From the NCBI GenBank assembly GCA_913063435.1, contig CAJXYI010000012.1, positions 1 to 54,605 on the forward strand: a stretch of 54,605 nt of DNA, read 5' to 3'. Position 1 is the first letter of the stretch; each line of letters begins with the position of its first letter. Shown in pieces: positions 31,471 through 41,135 of this stretch. A program made the position numbers and the translations under genes. The stretch is from an uncultured Actinomycetales bacterium (lineage in GTDB: Bacteria; Actinomycetota; Actinomycetes; S36-B12). The notes beneath the pieces are model-generated. The model had not been told where the DNA came from, ran no database searches, and saw nothing but the letters and a program-made list of their open reading frames with translations.

Positions 31471-31911
31471 ATGGCTGCCATGTTCTTGGGCACCCACGCC
31501 CCCCGCCTGGATGACAAGGGCCGCCTGGTGCTGCCCGCCAAGTTCCGTGAGGGCCTGGCCGCCGGAGTCGTGCTCACCAAGGGCCAGGACCGCTCGGTCG
31601 TGGTCTGGCCTGCCGCGGAATTCGCCGCCTACGCCGAACGATTGAACGAAACTTCACGCTCCGATGCCCGGGTCCGGGCCTATCTGCGAGTGCTGTTCTC
31701 CGGTGCCTCCGACGAGGTCCCCGATCGACAGGGGCGCATCACAGTGCCCACCGTCCTGCGCGATTACGCAGCCCTCGACCGCGACGTCGTCGTGGTCGGC
31801 AACGGCAGCACCTGCGAGATCTGGGCCGCCGACACCTGGACGGACTACCTCGCCGGCCAGGAAGACGCCTTCAGTGGACTCGACGAGGAGGTGGTGCCCG
31901 GCATCTTGTAG
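31471..31911 (+). CDS. mraZ: transcriptional regulator MraZ
   Basis: 146 residues with two SpoVT/AbrB-like MraZ repeats: APRLDDKGRLVLPAKFREGL and later SDEVPDRQGRITVPTVLRDYA. The conserved DxKGR and DxxGR turns are both visible. It binds DNA in front of the dcw cluster; matching AAAGTGG repeats overlap its promoter. GAGGTGA, aligned about 6 nt before the ATG at 31471, decides this start over the ATG at 31480, where most family members would begin (MFLGTH). First gene of the cluster. Confidence 0.95.
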   Translation: MAAMFLGTHAPRLDDKGRLVLPAKFREGLAAGVVLTKGQDRSVVVWPAAEFAAYAERLNETSRSDARVRAYLRVLFSGASDEVPDRQGRITVPTVLRDYAALDRDVVVVGNGSTCEIWAADTWTDYLAGQEDAFSGLDEEVVPGIL

Positions 31912-32090
31912 ATGCGTCGCGATGAGGCCTCCCCCCGCGTGGCAGGTGGCTCCTGGCATCACTTCCCCGATGCCGGGCACACCGGATCCACACGCGGGAG
32001 GGGACCTGATCGAGACGCCATGAATCGCAGCAGCCCGAACACCCGAGCACGAACACCCGAGCGTGTATGAGCGGAAGAGAAAGGAACCCG
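31912..32090. other. leader between mraZ and the small membrane gene
   Basis: 179 nt. It contains a 14-nt direct repeat (CGAACACCCGAGCA at 32036-32049 and CGAACACCCGAGCG at 32050-32063) and a loose long-range pairing of CCCGCGTG near 31938 with CACGCGGG near 31991. No promoter that I would support. Confidence 0.4.
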
Positions 32091-32285
32091 GTGCCCACGA
32101 CGATCGATGCCACCGTCTCCACAGACGGCGAGGACATCGCACAGCCGCAGACTCGGCGAGGGCGAGCGCGCACCCCCGTGCGCATTCCCGCGCGGGCGCT
32201 CCAGACCCTTGCGGCACTAGGTGCGGTAGCGGCCACCGCCGCGGTGCTGGCCGCGGCATCATCCATCGCAGGTCACTGGGGCTGA
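32091..32285 (+). CDS. small single-pass membrane protein between mraZ and rsmH
   Basis: 64 residues: a polar, Arg-rich N-terminal part (about 1-37) and one Ala-rich transmembrane helix (about 40-60, [20 protein letters not shown]) ending in GHWG. The GTG at 32091 has AAGGAA 4 nt upstream; the longer ATG start at 32067 has no such site. The stop lies 5 nt before the rsmH ATG, so translation is probably coupled. Topology resembles a small FtsL/FtsB-like or regulatory peptide, but there is no coiled coil and I do not recognise a family. The classical FtsL position is filled by the gene at 33259. Confidence 0.6.
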   Translation: MPTTIDATVSTDGEDIAQPQTRRGRARTPVRIPARALQTLAALGAVAATAAVLAAASSIAGHWG

Positions 32286-32290
32286 CCACC

Positions 32291-33262
32291 ATGACCGATG
32301 ATTCGTCTTCGCAGGAGGGAATCGGTCACGTGCCGGTCCTGCGGGATCGCATCGTCGCCCTCCTTGCACCGGCACTGCAGACCCCCGGTGCTGTTCTCGT
32401 TGATGCGACCCTCGGGCTCGGCGGACACAGCGCAGCCGTCCTGGCGCAGATCGACACCTGTCGACTCGTGGGGCTCGACCGCGACCGCCACGCGCTCGCG
32501 ATCGCTGAGCAGCGACTAGCGCCCTGGGCCGACCGCATCACCCTCGTGCACGCGATCTATGACGAACTTCCCGAGGTCCTCGACGACCTCGGGATCGGGC
32601 CGGTGCAGGGCATCCTGTTCGACCTCGGGGTGTCATCGATGCAACTCGATCGAGCCGACCGTGGTTTCGCTTATGCCCAGGATGCGCCACTGGACATGCG
32701 CATGGATCCCGAATCCGATCTGCCCACTGCCGCACAGGTTCTCAACACGTATCCGGTCGGCGAACTGACGCGCATCCTGCGCGAGTACGGCGAGGAGCGG
32801 TATGCCCGCCGCATCGCAGAGCGCATCGTGGCCGCGCGCGAGATGCAGCCATGGACGATGAGCGCGCGACTGGTTGATCTCGTGCGTGACGCGATTCCCG
32901 CACCTGCTCGACGCACGGGTGGCAATCCGGCGAAGCGGACGTTCCAAGCACTGCGCATCGAGGTCAATGACGAGTTGCGTGTGCTCGAACGTGCTATCCC
33001 GGCAGGCCTGGACAAGCTCGCACCCGGTGGGCGTCTCGTCGTGATGAGTTATCAGTCACTCGAGGATCGGATCGTCAAGCGGTCCATGAGGCCGGGGCTG
33101 CATCCTGATGTGCCGCAGGGACTTCCGGTGGTGCCCGACCATCTCAAGCCGTGGCTGCGCGACCTCACCCGCGGAGCGGTGAAAGCCGATGACACTGAGA
33201 TCTCGGAAAATCCTCGATCGGCCAGCGTGCGGGTGCGCGCCGTCGAACGGATCGCCGCATGA
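32291..33262 (+). CDS. rsmH: 16S rRNA (cytosine1402-N4)-methyltransferase
   Basis: RsmH (MraW), 323 residues, methylates C1402 in the decoding centre of 16S rRNA. Visible blocks: [14 protein letters not shown] at the start, SAM motif [67 protein letters not shown] and [14 protein letters not shown]. The ATG at 32291 is chosen because the family block begins at residue 13 and the small membrane gene ends 5 nt upstream. The stop overlaps the ftsL ATG (ATGA). Confidence 0.97.
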   Translation: MTDDSSSQEGIGHVPVLRDRIVALLAPALQTPGAVLVDATLGLGGHSAAVLAQIDTCRLVGLDRDRHALAIAEQRLAPWADRITLVHAIYDELPEVLDDLGIGPVQGILFDLGVSSMQLDRADRGFAYAQDAPLDMRMDPESDLPTAAQVLNTYPVGELTRILREYGEERYARRIAERIVAAREMQPWTMSARLVDLVRDAIPAPARRTGGNPAKRTFQALRIEVNDELRVLERAIPAGLDKLAPGGRLVVMSYQSLEDRIVKRSMRPGLHPDVPQGLPVVPDHLKPWLRDLTRGAVKADDTEISENPRSASVRVRAVERIAA

Positions 33263-33972
33263 GTGCCACCACCGACACCGTCATCGTGACGCGAACTCCG
33301 ACCCGCGAGTCGCGGCGAACCACGGCGCCCCGAAATCCAGCGGCACGAAATCCAGCAGAGCGGCCTGCTACGCCGCGTAAGGCACCGGCACCTGATCGTC
33401 GGACAACTCGCCGGTCCGCGGCGTCGAAGTCCGCAGCGCCGATGACCACCCCGGTCGCCAGGCGACCCAAGCGCGCACGCACAGGAGTTTTCGCCGCCTT
33501 CGTGCTGATGATCTTGACCGTCGGCCTGCTCGCCATGCTGTGGATCAACACCTCACTCGCGCAGGGCGCCTTCGCCCTCACCGATCTGCAGCAGCAGCGG
33601 GCGCAGTTGCTCGAAACGGAACAGCAGCTCGCCGAGCAGCTCGCTCGCGCCGAATCACCCGCTCAGGTCGAGATTGCCGCTCGAGAGTTGGGCATGGTGC
33701 CCCAGGAGATCCCGGTCTTCGTGCGGCTGTCCGATGGCCAGATCATCGGTGACCCGACTCCGCAGCCCGAACCCGCGCCGGTCACGGACATCGCACCACT
33801 CCCCGCAGAGTCCACGTCGGACATGGACTCTGCTACCGGCACGGACCCAACGCAGGGCACCGCCGATAGTGGCGAAAGCAGTGCCCCGGACTCTGGCACA
33901 ACCGAGTCGGGCACAACCGAACCAGTCTCGACCGAACCCGTCGCGGACGTTCCGGTGGAGGTCACCCCGTGA
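33259..33972 (+). CDS. ftsL: cell division protein FtsL-like
   Basis: 237 residues: a long basic, Pro/Arg-rich cytoplasmic N-terminus (1-73), one membrane helix (about 76-96), a short coiled coil (about 105-132, [22 protein letters not shown]) and the FtsL/DivIC-type block AAREIGMV-like ([18 protein letters not shown]). It would join FtsB/FtsQ and activate FtsW-FtsI at the septum. Unusually, about 70 further residues form an acidic Ser/Thr/Pro/Glu tail outside the cell. Identified by position and topology, as FtsL is poorly conserved. ATGA overlap with rsmH and GTGA overlap with ftsI. Confidence 0.85.
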   Translation: MSATTDTVIVTRTPTRESRRTTAPRNPAARNPAERPATPRKAPAPDRRTTRRSAASKSAAPMTTPVARRPKRARTGVFAAFVLMILTVGLLAMLWINTSLAQGAFALTDLQQQRAQLLETEQQLAEQLARAESPAQVEIAARELGMVPQEIPVFVRLSDGQIIGDPTPQPEPAPVTDIAPLPAESTSDMDSATGTDPTQGTADSGESSAPDSGTTESGTTEPVSTEPVADVPVEVTP

Positions 33973-35726
33973 GCGCACCGGCACCACCTCGACGTCGGTC
34001 GGCACCTCGACCGGCCCCCCCGCCGAAACCACCGGTCGACCCGCCGTCATTCCGGCTCGGCAACTCCCGCAGGCGAGCAGGAGCACTGATCGTGGTGTCC
34101 CTGTTCATCCTGACGATCTTCGCCGGGCGACTCCTCGAACTGCAGGCCTTCCGCGGTGACGTCCTCGCAGCCGCCGCCGTGGACCAGCGCACACGAACCG
34201 TCACCGTTCTCGCCGATCGTGGACCGATCACCGACCGCAACGGCGCAGCGCTGGCCAGCACTGTCGAAGCACGTCACCTGACGGCCGATCAGACGCTCAT
34301 CGCTGATCCGTATCGGACCGCGATGGAACTTGCACCCTTTCTGGGAATGCAGGTGTCCGATGTGGCCGAGCGCCTTACTGGAGATCGACGATTCGTCTAT
34401 GTCGCAAAGGATCTCACCCCGGAGACCTGGCGCAGCATCAACGAACTCGGATTGTCCGGCATCTTCTCCGAACGCACCACCAAGCGGGTGTATCCGGCTG
34501 GTGAAGTAGGTGCCAACGTCGTCGGCTTCGTCGGTGCTGAAGGCGAAGGACTCGCCGGCATCGAATACGCGCTGAACGACACGCTCGCCGGGGTCGATGG
34601 CTGGATGACCTACGAGCGCGGTTTCGCCGGCCCGGCCATCCCCACCGCACAGACATCCGGTGAATCACCGATCCCGGGGGCGGCGATTTCCTTGACCCTC
34701 GATCGCGATATCCAGTACGTGGCGCAGCGGGTCATCACCGACGCGGTGAATGACTCCGGTGCCGAAAGCGGTTCGATCGTGGTGATGGATCCGCGGACCG
34801 GTGAGGTCCTCGCCCTGGCCAGCACACCGACCTTCGACGCGAATGATCCCGGTTCCTTCGAATCCGCCGACCTCGGTAACCGCGCACTGACGGACTCCTT
34901 CGAACCCGGGTCGACGACGAAAGTCATCACCGTCGCTGCGGTGCTCGAAGAGGGCGGGATGAGCCCGGACACGATCATCGAGATCCCCCCGACCCTCACC
35001 CGAGCCGGCAAGGTGTTCAACGATGCTCGACCGCACGGCGGTTACACCTGGGACCTCACGACAACCCTGGCTCGATCCAGCAACATCGGCATGATCCTCG
35101 CCGCCGAATCCGTCGGCGGGGATGCGCTATACGACTACCTGCGCCGGTTCGGCATCGGCCAGCCCAGCGGACTCGGTTTCCCCGGTGAAACCAGCGGTTT
35201 CCTGCCCGCGCCGGCCGACTGGTCAGGCACGACGTTCCCAACGCTGGCCTTCGGTCAGGGCTTCTCGGTCAACGCCGTCCAGGCAGCCAGCGTGTTCGCC
35301 ACGATCGCCAATGACGGGGTGCGCGTCCCACCATCCCTGGTGTTGCGCGATGAGACGCCGGTCGGAGTGCAGGTGGTGTCGGCCGACACGGCACGGGAGA
35401 TCCGCCAGATGCTGGCCACCGTGGTCGAACCGGGTGGCACCGCACCGATGGCCGGCATTCCCGGCTATGCCGTCGGGGGCAAGACCGGAACGGCGCAGGC
35501 CATCGATCCCGAATGTCGGTGCTATAACGGCGACACCGTCGGCTCGTTCATTGGCATGGCACCGATCGATGATCCTGAACTCGTCGTCGCCGTCACCATC
35601 GTGCGACCGTCGGTTCAACAATTCGGCGGTGAACTCGCCGGGCCGGTGTTCAAGGACATGATGACCTACGCGCTGCAGGCTCGCCAGGTCGCGCCGGTCC
35701 CCGGTTCGACCGGCGATAACGGATAG
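33969..35726 (+). CDS. ftsI: septal peptidoglycan transpeptidase FtsI (PBP3, class B PBP)
   Basis: 585 residues. A Pro/Arg-rich cytoplasmic tail (1-36), membrane anchor (about 37-57), a PBP dimer domain with RGPITDRNGAALA, and a transpeptidase domain with nucleophile Ser315 in STTK (315-318), SSN at 370-372 and KTGT at 505-508. It crosslinks septal peptidoglycan with FtsW. No PASTA domain is present. Starts with GTG inside the ftsL stop (GTGA). Its stop codon TAG is also the first half of the murE -10 hexamer. Confidence 0.96.
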   Translation: MSAPAPPRRRSAPRPAPPPKPPVDPPSFRLGNSRRRAGALIVVSLFILTIFAGRLLELQAFRGDVLAAAAVDQRTRTVTVLADRGPITDRNGAALASTVEARHLTADQTLIADPYRTAMELAPFLGMQVSDVAERLTGDRRFVYVAKDLTPETWRSINELGLSGIFSERTTKRVYPAGEVGANVVGFVGAEGEGLAGIEYALNDTLAGVDGWMTYERGFAGPAIPTAQTSGESPIPGAAISLTLDRDIQYVAQRVITDAVNDSGAESGSIVVMDPRTGEVLALASTPTFDANDPGSFESADLGNRALTDSFEPGSTTKVITVAAVLEEGGMSPDTIIEIPPTLTRAGKVFNDARPHGGYTWDLTTTLARSSNIGMILAAESVGGDALYDYLRRFGIGQPSGLGFPGETSGFLPAPADWSGTTFPTLAFGQGFSVNAVQAASVFATIANDGVRVPPSLVLRDETPVGVQVVSADTAREIRQMLATVVEPGGTAPMAGIPGYAVGGKTGTAQAIDPECRCYNGDTVGSFIGMAPIDDPELVVAVTIVRPSVQQFGGELAGPVFKDMMTYALQARQVAPVPGSTGDNG

Positions 35727-35729
35727 CCT
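35724..35729 (+). promoter_or_regulatory. -10 hexamer TAGCCT of murE, built on the ftsI stop codon
   Basis: TAGCCT ends 6 nt before the murE GTG at 35736, and its TAG is the ftsI stop. It would give a leaderless murE-murF-mraY transcript independent of the mraZ promoter. Confidence 0.6.
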
Positions 35730-35735
35730 CCTGAC

Positions 35736-37241
35736 GTGTCGACGCCAACCCGGTCGCCGCGGCCGACGCCGGTGAGCCGACCCCTGGCCGCCCTCGTGCC
35801 CACCGAGGCTGCGGTGACGATCCACGGTGACACCCAGACACCCGTCACCGGCATCACCCTCGATTCCCGCGACGTGCGACCCGGTGATCTCTTCGCGGCT
35901 CTACCCGGGGAGCAGACGCATGGCCGGCACTTCATCGCCCAGGCTCGAGCCCAGGGTGCGGTCGCCGTCCTCACCAATTATGACGGAATCGTCGATGCCG
36001 ACGACCTGCCCGTCCTGGAGTCCGATGATCCGCGGCGCATCCTCGGTTCGGTTTCCGCCGCGGTGTACGGCCACCCCGGGCGTGATCTGACCCTCGTGGG
36101 TGTCACCGGAACGAACGGCAAGACGACGGTCACGCATCTGATCGCCGCGGGATTGAAGGCGACCGGAAACCGCATCGGTCTGATCGGAACAGCGGGCGTG
36201 ATGATCCACGACGAGGAACTCCCGTCGATCCGCACCACACCCGAGGCGCCCCAGATGCATGCGCTGCTGGCGATCATGCGAGAGCGCGGAGTCAGCGATG
36301 TGGTGATGGAAGTGTCGAGTCATGCGCTCGTGCTCGGTCGCGTCGACGGCCTGCGCTTCGACGTCACCGGCTTCACGAACCTGTCCACCGACCACCTTGA
36401 TTTCCATGGCGACATGGAGTCATATTTCGCCGCGAAGGCGATGCTGTTCACGCCCGAACGCACTCGTCACTGCGTCGTGTGCGTCGACGATGAATGGGGC
36501 CGACGACTCGCCGAGAAACCCGAGGTGGCAACGACAACGGTGTCGTTAGGCAGCGATCAGCATGCCGACGTCGTCTGTCGGGAATGCCGAGTCGACGCTC
36601 GAGGGCATCAGCAACTGCGCGTGCAGGCAATGGGAACCGAGCATTCCTTCGAGATCGCACTACCGGGTGAATTCAATGCGGCGAACGCCACTGTCGCCTG
36701 GGCGATGCTGCATCACCTTGGAGTGACCGATCGGGTCATCCGCACCGGTTTCGCGGACGCGTTCGTCGCCGGTCGGATGGAGCTCATCGACGCGGGCCAA
36801 GACTTCACTGTCATCGTCGACTATGCACACAGCCCCGACGCAGTGGAGCGCGTCATTCGCTCGGTACATGCAGACGGGCGACGGATCGTCGTCCTCGGGT
36901 GCGGAGGCGATCGCGATCGTGGCAAGCGCTCGGACATGGGTCGGATCGCGGCGGAATGCGCCGATATTCTCTTTGTCACCGATGACAATCCACGAAGCGA
37001 GGAACCCGCCGTTATTCGTGCGGCGATGCTCGCCGGTGTCACGTCGGAGAACCGAAGCCACGTCCACGAGATCGGCGATCGACTCGCGGCGATCTCAGCG
37101 GCTCTCGAAGCTGCCCGTCCCGGCGATGCCGTGCTGATCCTGGGCAAGGGCCATGAGACGGGTCAGGAGATCGCTGGAATCATCCATCCCTTCGACGACC
37201 GAGTCGTGGCACGCGACCTGCTCGCGGCGGAGGCATCGTGA
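35736..37241 (+). CDS. murE: UDP-MurNAc-L-Ala-D-Glu:diaminopimelate ligase
   Basis: Adds the third residue of the peptidoglycan stem peptide. 501 residues: ATP loop TGTNGKTT (124-131), TTPEAPQ substrate loop, EVSSHAL, and the amino-acid-selecting motif DNPR at 417-420 followed by SEEP, which indicates diaminopimelate rather than lysine. The only gene in this part of the cluster not overlapping its upstream neighbour; a leaderless -10 hexamer fills the 9-nt gap. The stop overlaps the murF GTG (GTGA). Confidence 0.97.
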   Translation: MSTPTRSPRPTPVSRPLAALVPTEAAVTIHGDTQTPVTGITLDSRDVRPGDLFAALPGEQTHGRHFIAQARAQGAVAVLTNYDGIVDADDLPVLESDDPRRILGSVSAAVYGHPGRDLTLVGVTGTNGKTTVTHLIAAGLKATGNRIGLIGTAGVMIHDEELPSIRTTPEAPQMHALLAIMRERGVSDVVMEVSSHALVLGRVDGLRFDVTGFTNLSTDHLDFHGDMESYFAAKAMLFTPERTRHCVVCVDDEWGRRLAEKPEVATTTVSLGSDQHADVVCRECRVDARGHQQLRVQAMGTEHSFEIALPGEFNAANATVAWAMLHHLGVTDRVIRTGFADAFVAGRMELIDAGQDFTVIVDYAHSPDAVERVIRSVHADGRRIVVLGCGGDRDRGKRSDMGRIAAECADILFVTDDNPRSEEPAVIRAAMLAGVTSENRSHVHEIGDRLAAISAALEAARPGDAVLILGKGHETGQEIAGIIHPFDDRVVARDLLAAEAS

Positions 37242-38620
37242 TCACCTGGAACCTGGGTCGGATAGCCGAGGTGGTGGACGGCCGGGTCGTGAACGGCGAC
37301 CCCGAGACGTCGGTCAACGGTGTCGTGTCCGATTCCCGTGAAGTCACACCCGGTTGCATGTTCGTGGCCATCCCCGGCGAGCGCGTGGACGGGCATGATT
37401 TCGCCGCTGATGTCCTCGCGAATGGGGCAACCGCGATTCTCGCCTCCCGCGAAGTGGTCGGTCCCGCTGTGATCGTGGACGACACCGTCGCAGCACTCGG
37501 ACGCCTCGCTGCCGCATACCGGGAAAGCCTTTCGGATCTGCGAGTTCTGGCATTGACCGGATCGAGTGGCAAGACCACTACAAAGGATCTGCTCGCTGCC
37601 GTGCTGTCGACATCAGGTCCCACCGTGGCGCCGAAAGGTTCCTACAACTCCGAGGTTGGCCTGCCACTGACGATCCTGACCTGCGATGCCGATACTCGGT
37701 TCCTCATTCTGGAGATGGGGATGCGTGGATTCGGCCACATCGACTATCTGTGCCAGATCGGCCGACCTGACATCGCGGGTCTGATCAACGTCGGGTCGGC
37801 GCACCTGGGCATGGTCGGATCACGAGAAGGGATCGCCCAGGCCAAGGGTGAGATCCTCGACCGACTCACCTCCGACGGTGCTGCGGTTCTGCATGCCGAC
37901 AATCCACTGGTCATGGCGCAGGCGCCCCGATCGGCAGCACCGGTGTGGACCTTCGGCGAATCGAGTGATGCCGATGTGCGCATCACCGATGTGCGCATCG
38001 ACGCCGACGCTCGCGCCTCCTTCGAACTTCTCTACTCGGGGCAGCAGGCGCACGTGGAACTGCAGATCGCCGGCGAGCACCAAACAGCGAACGCAGCGGC
38101 GGCCGCGACCATGGCTCTCGCCGCAGGCCTCCCGCTCAGCCAGATCGCCTCGGCGTTGAACTCGGCTGAAGTGGCCAGCAGATGGCGCATGGAGGTCCAC
38201 CATCGCAGTGATGGGGTTACGGTCATTAACGACGCCTACAACGCGAATCCAGAATCCATGCGCGCTGCGCTTAAAGCACTCGTCGCGATGGGGGAGAACC
38301 GGCGCACCTGGGCGGTGCTCGGCATGATGGGCGAACTCGGAGAGGATTCCCGGGACGAACATGACGCCCTGGGGCGCATGGTGGTGCGACTCGATGTCTC
38401 CAAACTCCTTGCCGTAGGCGAGGACACTCGGCCGCTATACCTCGGTGCAAGCCTTGAAGGATCCTGGGGCGATGAGGCCGCCTGGGTGGCTGACGTCGAC
38501 GAGGCGATCACCCGTCTGAATGATGAACTGCGTCCCGGTGATGTCGTGCTCATCAAAGCCTCACGATCGGTCGGGCTCGAGCGCGTCGCTCAGGCCCTCC
38601 TCGAGGGGGAACGCGCGTGA
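37238..38620 (+). CDS. murF: UDP-MurNAc-tripeptide:D-Ala-D-Ala ligase
   Basis: Adds D-Ala-D-Ala to complete the UDP-MurNAc pentapeptide. 460 residues with the N-terminal MurF domain (GVVSDSREVTPGCMFVAIPGER), ATP loop LTGSSGKTTTKDLL near residue 107, KGSYNSEVGLPLTIL, LILEMGMRGFGHI and NDAYNANPESMRAAL. GTG start inside the murE stop and GTGA overlap with mraY at the end. Confidence 0.97.
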   Translation: MITWNLGRIAEVVDGRVVNGDPETSVNGVVSDSREVTPGCMFVAIPGERVDGHDFAADVLANGATAILASREVVGPAVIVDDTVAALGRLAAAYRESLSDLRVLALTGSSGKTTTKDLLAAVLSTSGPTVAPKGSYNSEVGLPLTILTCDADTRFLILEMGMRGFGHIDYLCQIGRPDIAGLINVGSAHLGMVGSREGIAQAKGEILDRLTSDGAAVLHADNPLVMAQAPRSAAPVWTFGESSDADVRITDVRIDADARASFELLYSGQQAHVELQIAGEHQTANAAAAATMALAAGLPLSQIASALNSAEVASRWRMEVHHRSDGVTVINDAYNANPESMRAALKALVAMGENRRTWAVLGMMGELGEDSRDEHDALGRMVVRLDVSKLLAVGEDTRPLYLGASLEGSWGDEAAWVADVDEAITRLNDELRPGDVVLIKASRSVGLERVAQALLEGERA

Positions 38621-39684
38621 GACTCGTCGTCGTATCTGGAGTCATCGCCGCAGTCATCGTGCTGGTCATGACACCGGTGCTCATCAGGTTCCTCCGGCGC
38701 CACGGATATGCGCAGGCGATCCGCGTCTCCACCGAGAACGAGCCCTATCCCGAGCACGAGGGCAAGCGCGGAACACCGTCCATGGGTGGCGTAGCAATCC
38801 TGCTCGGCGTCGTCATTGCCTATGGCATCACCCACCTGATCTTCTGGCAGCCACCGACGCCGTCGGCGCTGCTGGTGCTGTTCCTCATGCTGGGTCTCGG
38901 TGGTGTCGGCATCGCCGATGACTACCTGAAGATCTTCCGTCAGCGTGCGACTGGTCTTCGTGCGCGCACCAAACTCATCGGTCAGGCCGTGGTCGCGTTG
39001 GCGTTCGGCATCCTGGCCTTGCAGTTCCCGAACTCCGCGGGCGAGACACCTGCATCGGCGGCGATCTCATTCGTCCGCGATACCAACATCGTGCTGCCCA
39101 CCGCCCTGTTCGTTCTGTGGGTGTGGTTCCTCGTCACGGCGACCACCAACGGAGTGAACCTCACCGATGGGCTCGACGGCTTGGCCACGGGTGCGGCGAC
39201 CATGACCTTCGCCTCCTATGTGCTCATCGGGATCTGGCAGTTCAACCAGAGTTGCTTCTCCACCGGTGGCCCCACCTGTTACGACGCTGCGGCTCCTCTC
39301 GATCTCGCGGTGCTGGCCGCAGCATTGGCCGGCGCTTGCTTCGCATTCTTGTGGTACAACACCGCACCGGCTCGGATCTTCATGGGAGACACCGGATCAT
39401 TGGCCATCGGCGGTGCGATCGCCGGGCTTGCCATCACCAGCCGTACCGAACTGCTGCTGGCTCTGCTCGGCGGTCTCTTCCTGCTGATCTCGCTCTCGGT
39501 GATCGGTCAGGTGCTGTCGTATCGCATCCTGCACCGCCGAATGCTGCTCATGGCCCCGCTGCACCATCACTTCGAGATGAAGGGATGGCCGGAGATCCAG
39601 ATCGTCGTGCGCTTCTGGATCATCCAGGGCCTGTTCATCGCCGGAGGCCTCACCTGGTTCTATGCCGAGTGGGTCAATGCCTGA
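38617..39684 (+). CDS. mraY: phospho-MurNAc-pentapeptide translocase
   Basis: Makes lipid I from UDP-MurNAc-pentapeptide and undecaprenyl phosphate in the membrane. 355 residues and about 10 helices; catalytic aspartates in GIADDYLKIF and in NLTDGLDGLA, plus FMGDTGSLAIGG and the histidine motif APLHHHFEMKGW. The start GTG overlaps the murF stop. The end is TGATG, where the murD ATG shares one base with the stop. Confidence 0.98.
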   Translation: MRLVVVSGVIAAVIVLVMTPVLIRFLRRHGYAQAIRVSTENEPYPEHEGKRGTPSMGGVAILLGVVIAYGITHLIFWQPPTPSALLVLFLMLGLGGVGIADDYLKIFRQRATGLRARTKLIGQAVVALAFGILALQFPNSAGETPASAAISFVRDTNIVLPTALFVLWVWFLVTATTNGVNLTDGLDGLATGAATMTFASYVLIGIWQFNQSCFSTGGPTCYDAAAPLDLAVLAAALAGACFAFLWYNTAPARIFMGDTGSLAIGGAIAGLAITSRTELLLALLGGLFLLISLSVIGQVLSYRILHRRMLLMAPLHHHFEMKGWPEIQIVVRFWIIQGLFIAGGLTWFYAEWVNA

Positions 39685-41135
39685 TGACAACACGACGGGA
39701 CCTGTCGAACCTGCGCGATGCTGAGTCGGATTGGCACGGATTGCGCGTGTGCGTGGCCGGGTTGGGTATCGCCGGTTTCGCCGCCGCCGATGCCTTCTTG
39801 AGTGTCGGAGCCGACGTCCTGGTGATCGATTCGGCCGACCGCGACCGGCAACGCGAGCGCGGGCAGATCCTCGAGTTACTCGGTGCCCGTGTCGTCCTAG
39901 CCAGTTCGGACAGCTGCCCTGATGACACCGACGTGTACGTCGTCTCACCCGGCATTCCGCCGAGTGCGGACATCATCACCTCGGCTCAGCAGCGGGGCAT
40001 CCCGGTCTGGGGAGAGCTCGAGGTCGCGTGGCGGATGCGCCCGCGGGAGAACGCCGCTCCCTGGTTGTGCGTGACCGGAACCAATGGCAAGACGACGACG
40101 ACGTTGATGCTGGCTTCGATCCTTGCAGCAGATGGACGCCGCACCATGGCGGCCGGCAACGTCGGCACGAGTCTGATCGATGCGGTGCGTGATCATGACC
40201 TCGATGTCATCGCGGTCGAAGTCTCAGCAACCCAGATGCCCTTCGTCACGTCGATGTCCCCGGAATCGGCCGCCTGCATCAATCTGGCCTCAGACCATCT
40301 GGACTTCTTCACCTCCATGGCCGATTACGCCGGGAACAAAGCGTTGGTCTATCGGCACACTCAGGTGGCGTGTGTGTACAACGCCGACGAACCAGTGACA
40401 GAGCAGATGGTGCGCGATGCTGATGTCGTCGAAGGCTGCCGAGCCGTGGGAGTCACCCAAGGAGTGCCCGGATTGAGCATGATCGGCGTCGTCGACGACG
40501 CCATCGTCGACCGGGCGTTCATCGACAATCGAGACACCCATGCCCAGGAATTGGCGCTCGTCGATGACGTGCCCCTCGCTGCTCCAGCGTTCCTCACCGA
40601 CGCACTCGTGGCGGCTGCCCTGGCGCGATCCCATGGTGTGTCTCCCCGGGCGGTGCGCGAAGGGCTGCGTCATTTCACACCCGCACCACATCGCATGGCC
40701 CGCGTCGCACGTGTCGGTGACGTCGTCTACGTCGATGATTCGAAGGCGACGAATGCGCATGCTGCCGCCACCTCGCTGCAAGCGTTCTCGCCGGTGGTCT
40801 GGGTGGCCGGGGGGATGGCCAAGGGACAGGACTTCTCGGAATTGATCGAGCAGGTCGCCGCCCGGCTGAGAGCGGTGATCCTGCTCGGAGTCGACCGTGA
40901 GGTAATCGGCCGCGCGCTGGCCCGACACGCACCGGATGTGCCCGTGGTCCACGTCAGCCGCAGCGACACTGGAGCCATGGAGGAGGTGGTCGCGCACGCC
41001 GCACGTCTGGCTCGCCCCGGCGACACCGTGCTGCTGGCACCCGGCTGCGCCTCGTGGGACATGTTCGGTGACTATGCCGACCGAGGCGATCGTTTCGCTC
41101 GTGCGGTGCGCTCGTTGGAGGAGCCGAGCCGATGA
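39684..41135 (+). CDS. murD: UDP-MurNAc-L-alanine:D-glutamate ligase
   Basis: Adds D-Glu to UDP-MurNAc-L-Ala. 483 residues: N-terminal nucleotide-sugar domain (CVAGLGIAGFAAADAFL), YVVSPGIPP, ATP loop VTGTNGKTTTTLML, AGNVGTSL, EVSATQM (usual murD has EVSSFQL), HRMARVARVGDVVYVDDSKATN and LLAPGCASWDMF. The same frame is open through the mraY gene, but the ATG at 39684 fits the family start and the TGATG junction. Overlaps ftsW by ATGA. Confidence 0.96.
   Translation: MTTRRDLSNLRDAESDWHGLRVCVAGLGIAGFAAADAFLSVGADVLVIDSADRDRQRERGQILELLGARVVLASSDSCPDDTDVYVVSPGIPPSADIITSAQQRGIPVWGELEVAWRMRPRENAAPWLCVTGTNGKTTTTLMLASILAADGRRTMAAGNVGTSLIDAVRDHDLDVIAVEVSATQMPFVTSMSPESAACINLASDHLDFFTSMADYAGNKALVYRHTQVACVYNADEPVTEQMVRDADVVEGCRAVGVTQGVPGLSMIGVVDDAIVDRAFIDNRDTHAQELALVDDVPLAAPAFLTDALVAAALARSHGVSPRAVREGLRHFTPAPHRMARVARVGDVVYVDDSKATNAHAAATSLQAFSPVVWVAGGMAKGQDFSELIEQVAARLRAVILLGVDREVIGRALARHAPDVPVVHVSRSDTGAMEEVVAHAARLARPGDTVLLAPGCASWDMFGDYADRGDRFARAVRSLEEPSR

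Noticed and set aside
39117-41135. A 672-codon frame that would fuse sequence inside mraY to murD
   Set aside because: The first 190 codons are out-of-frame mraY; the real murD begins at 39684 at a TGATG junction.
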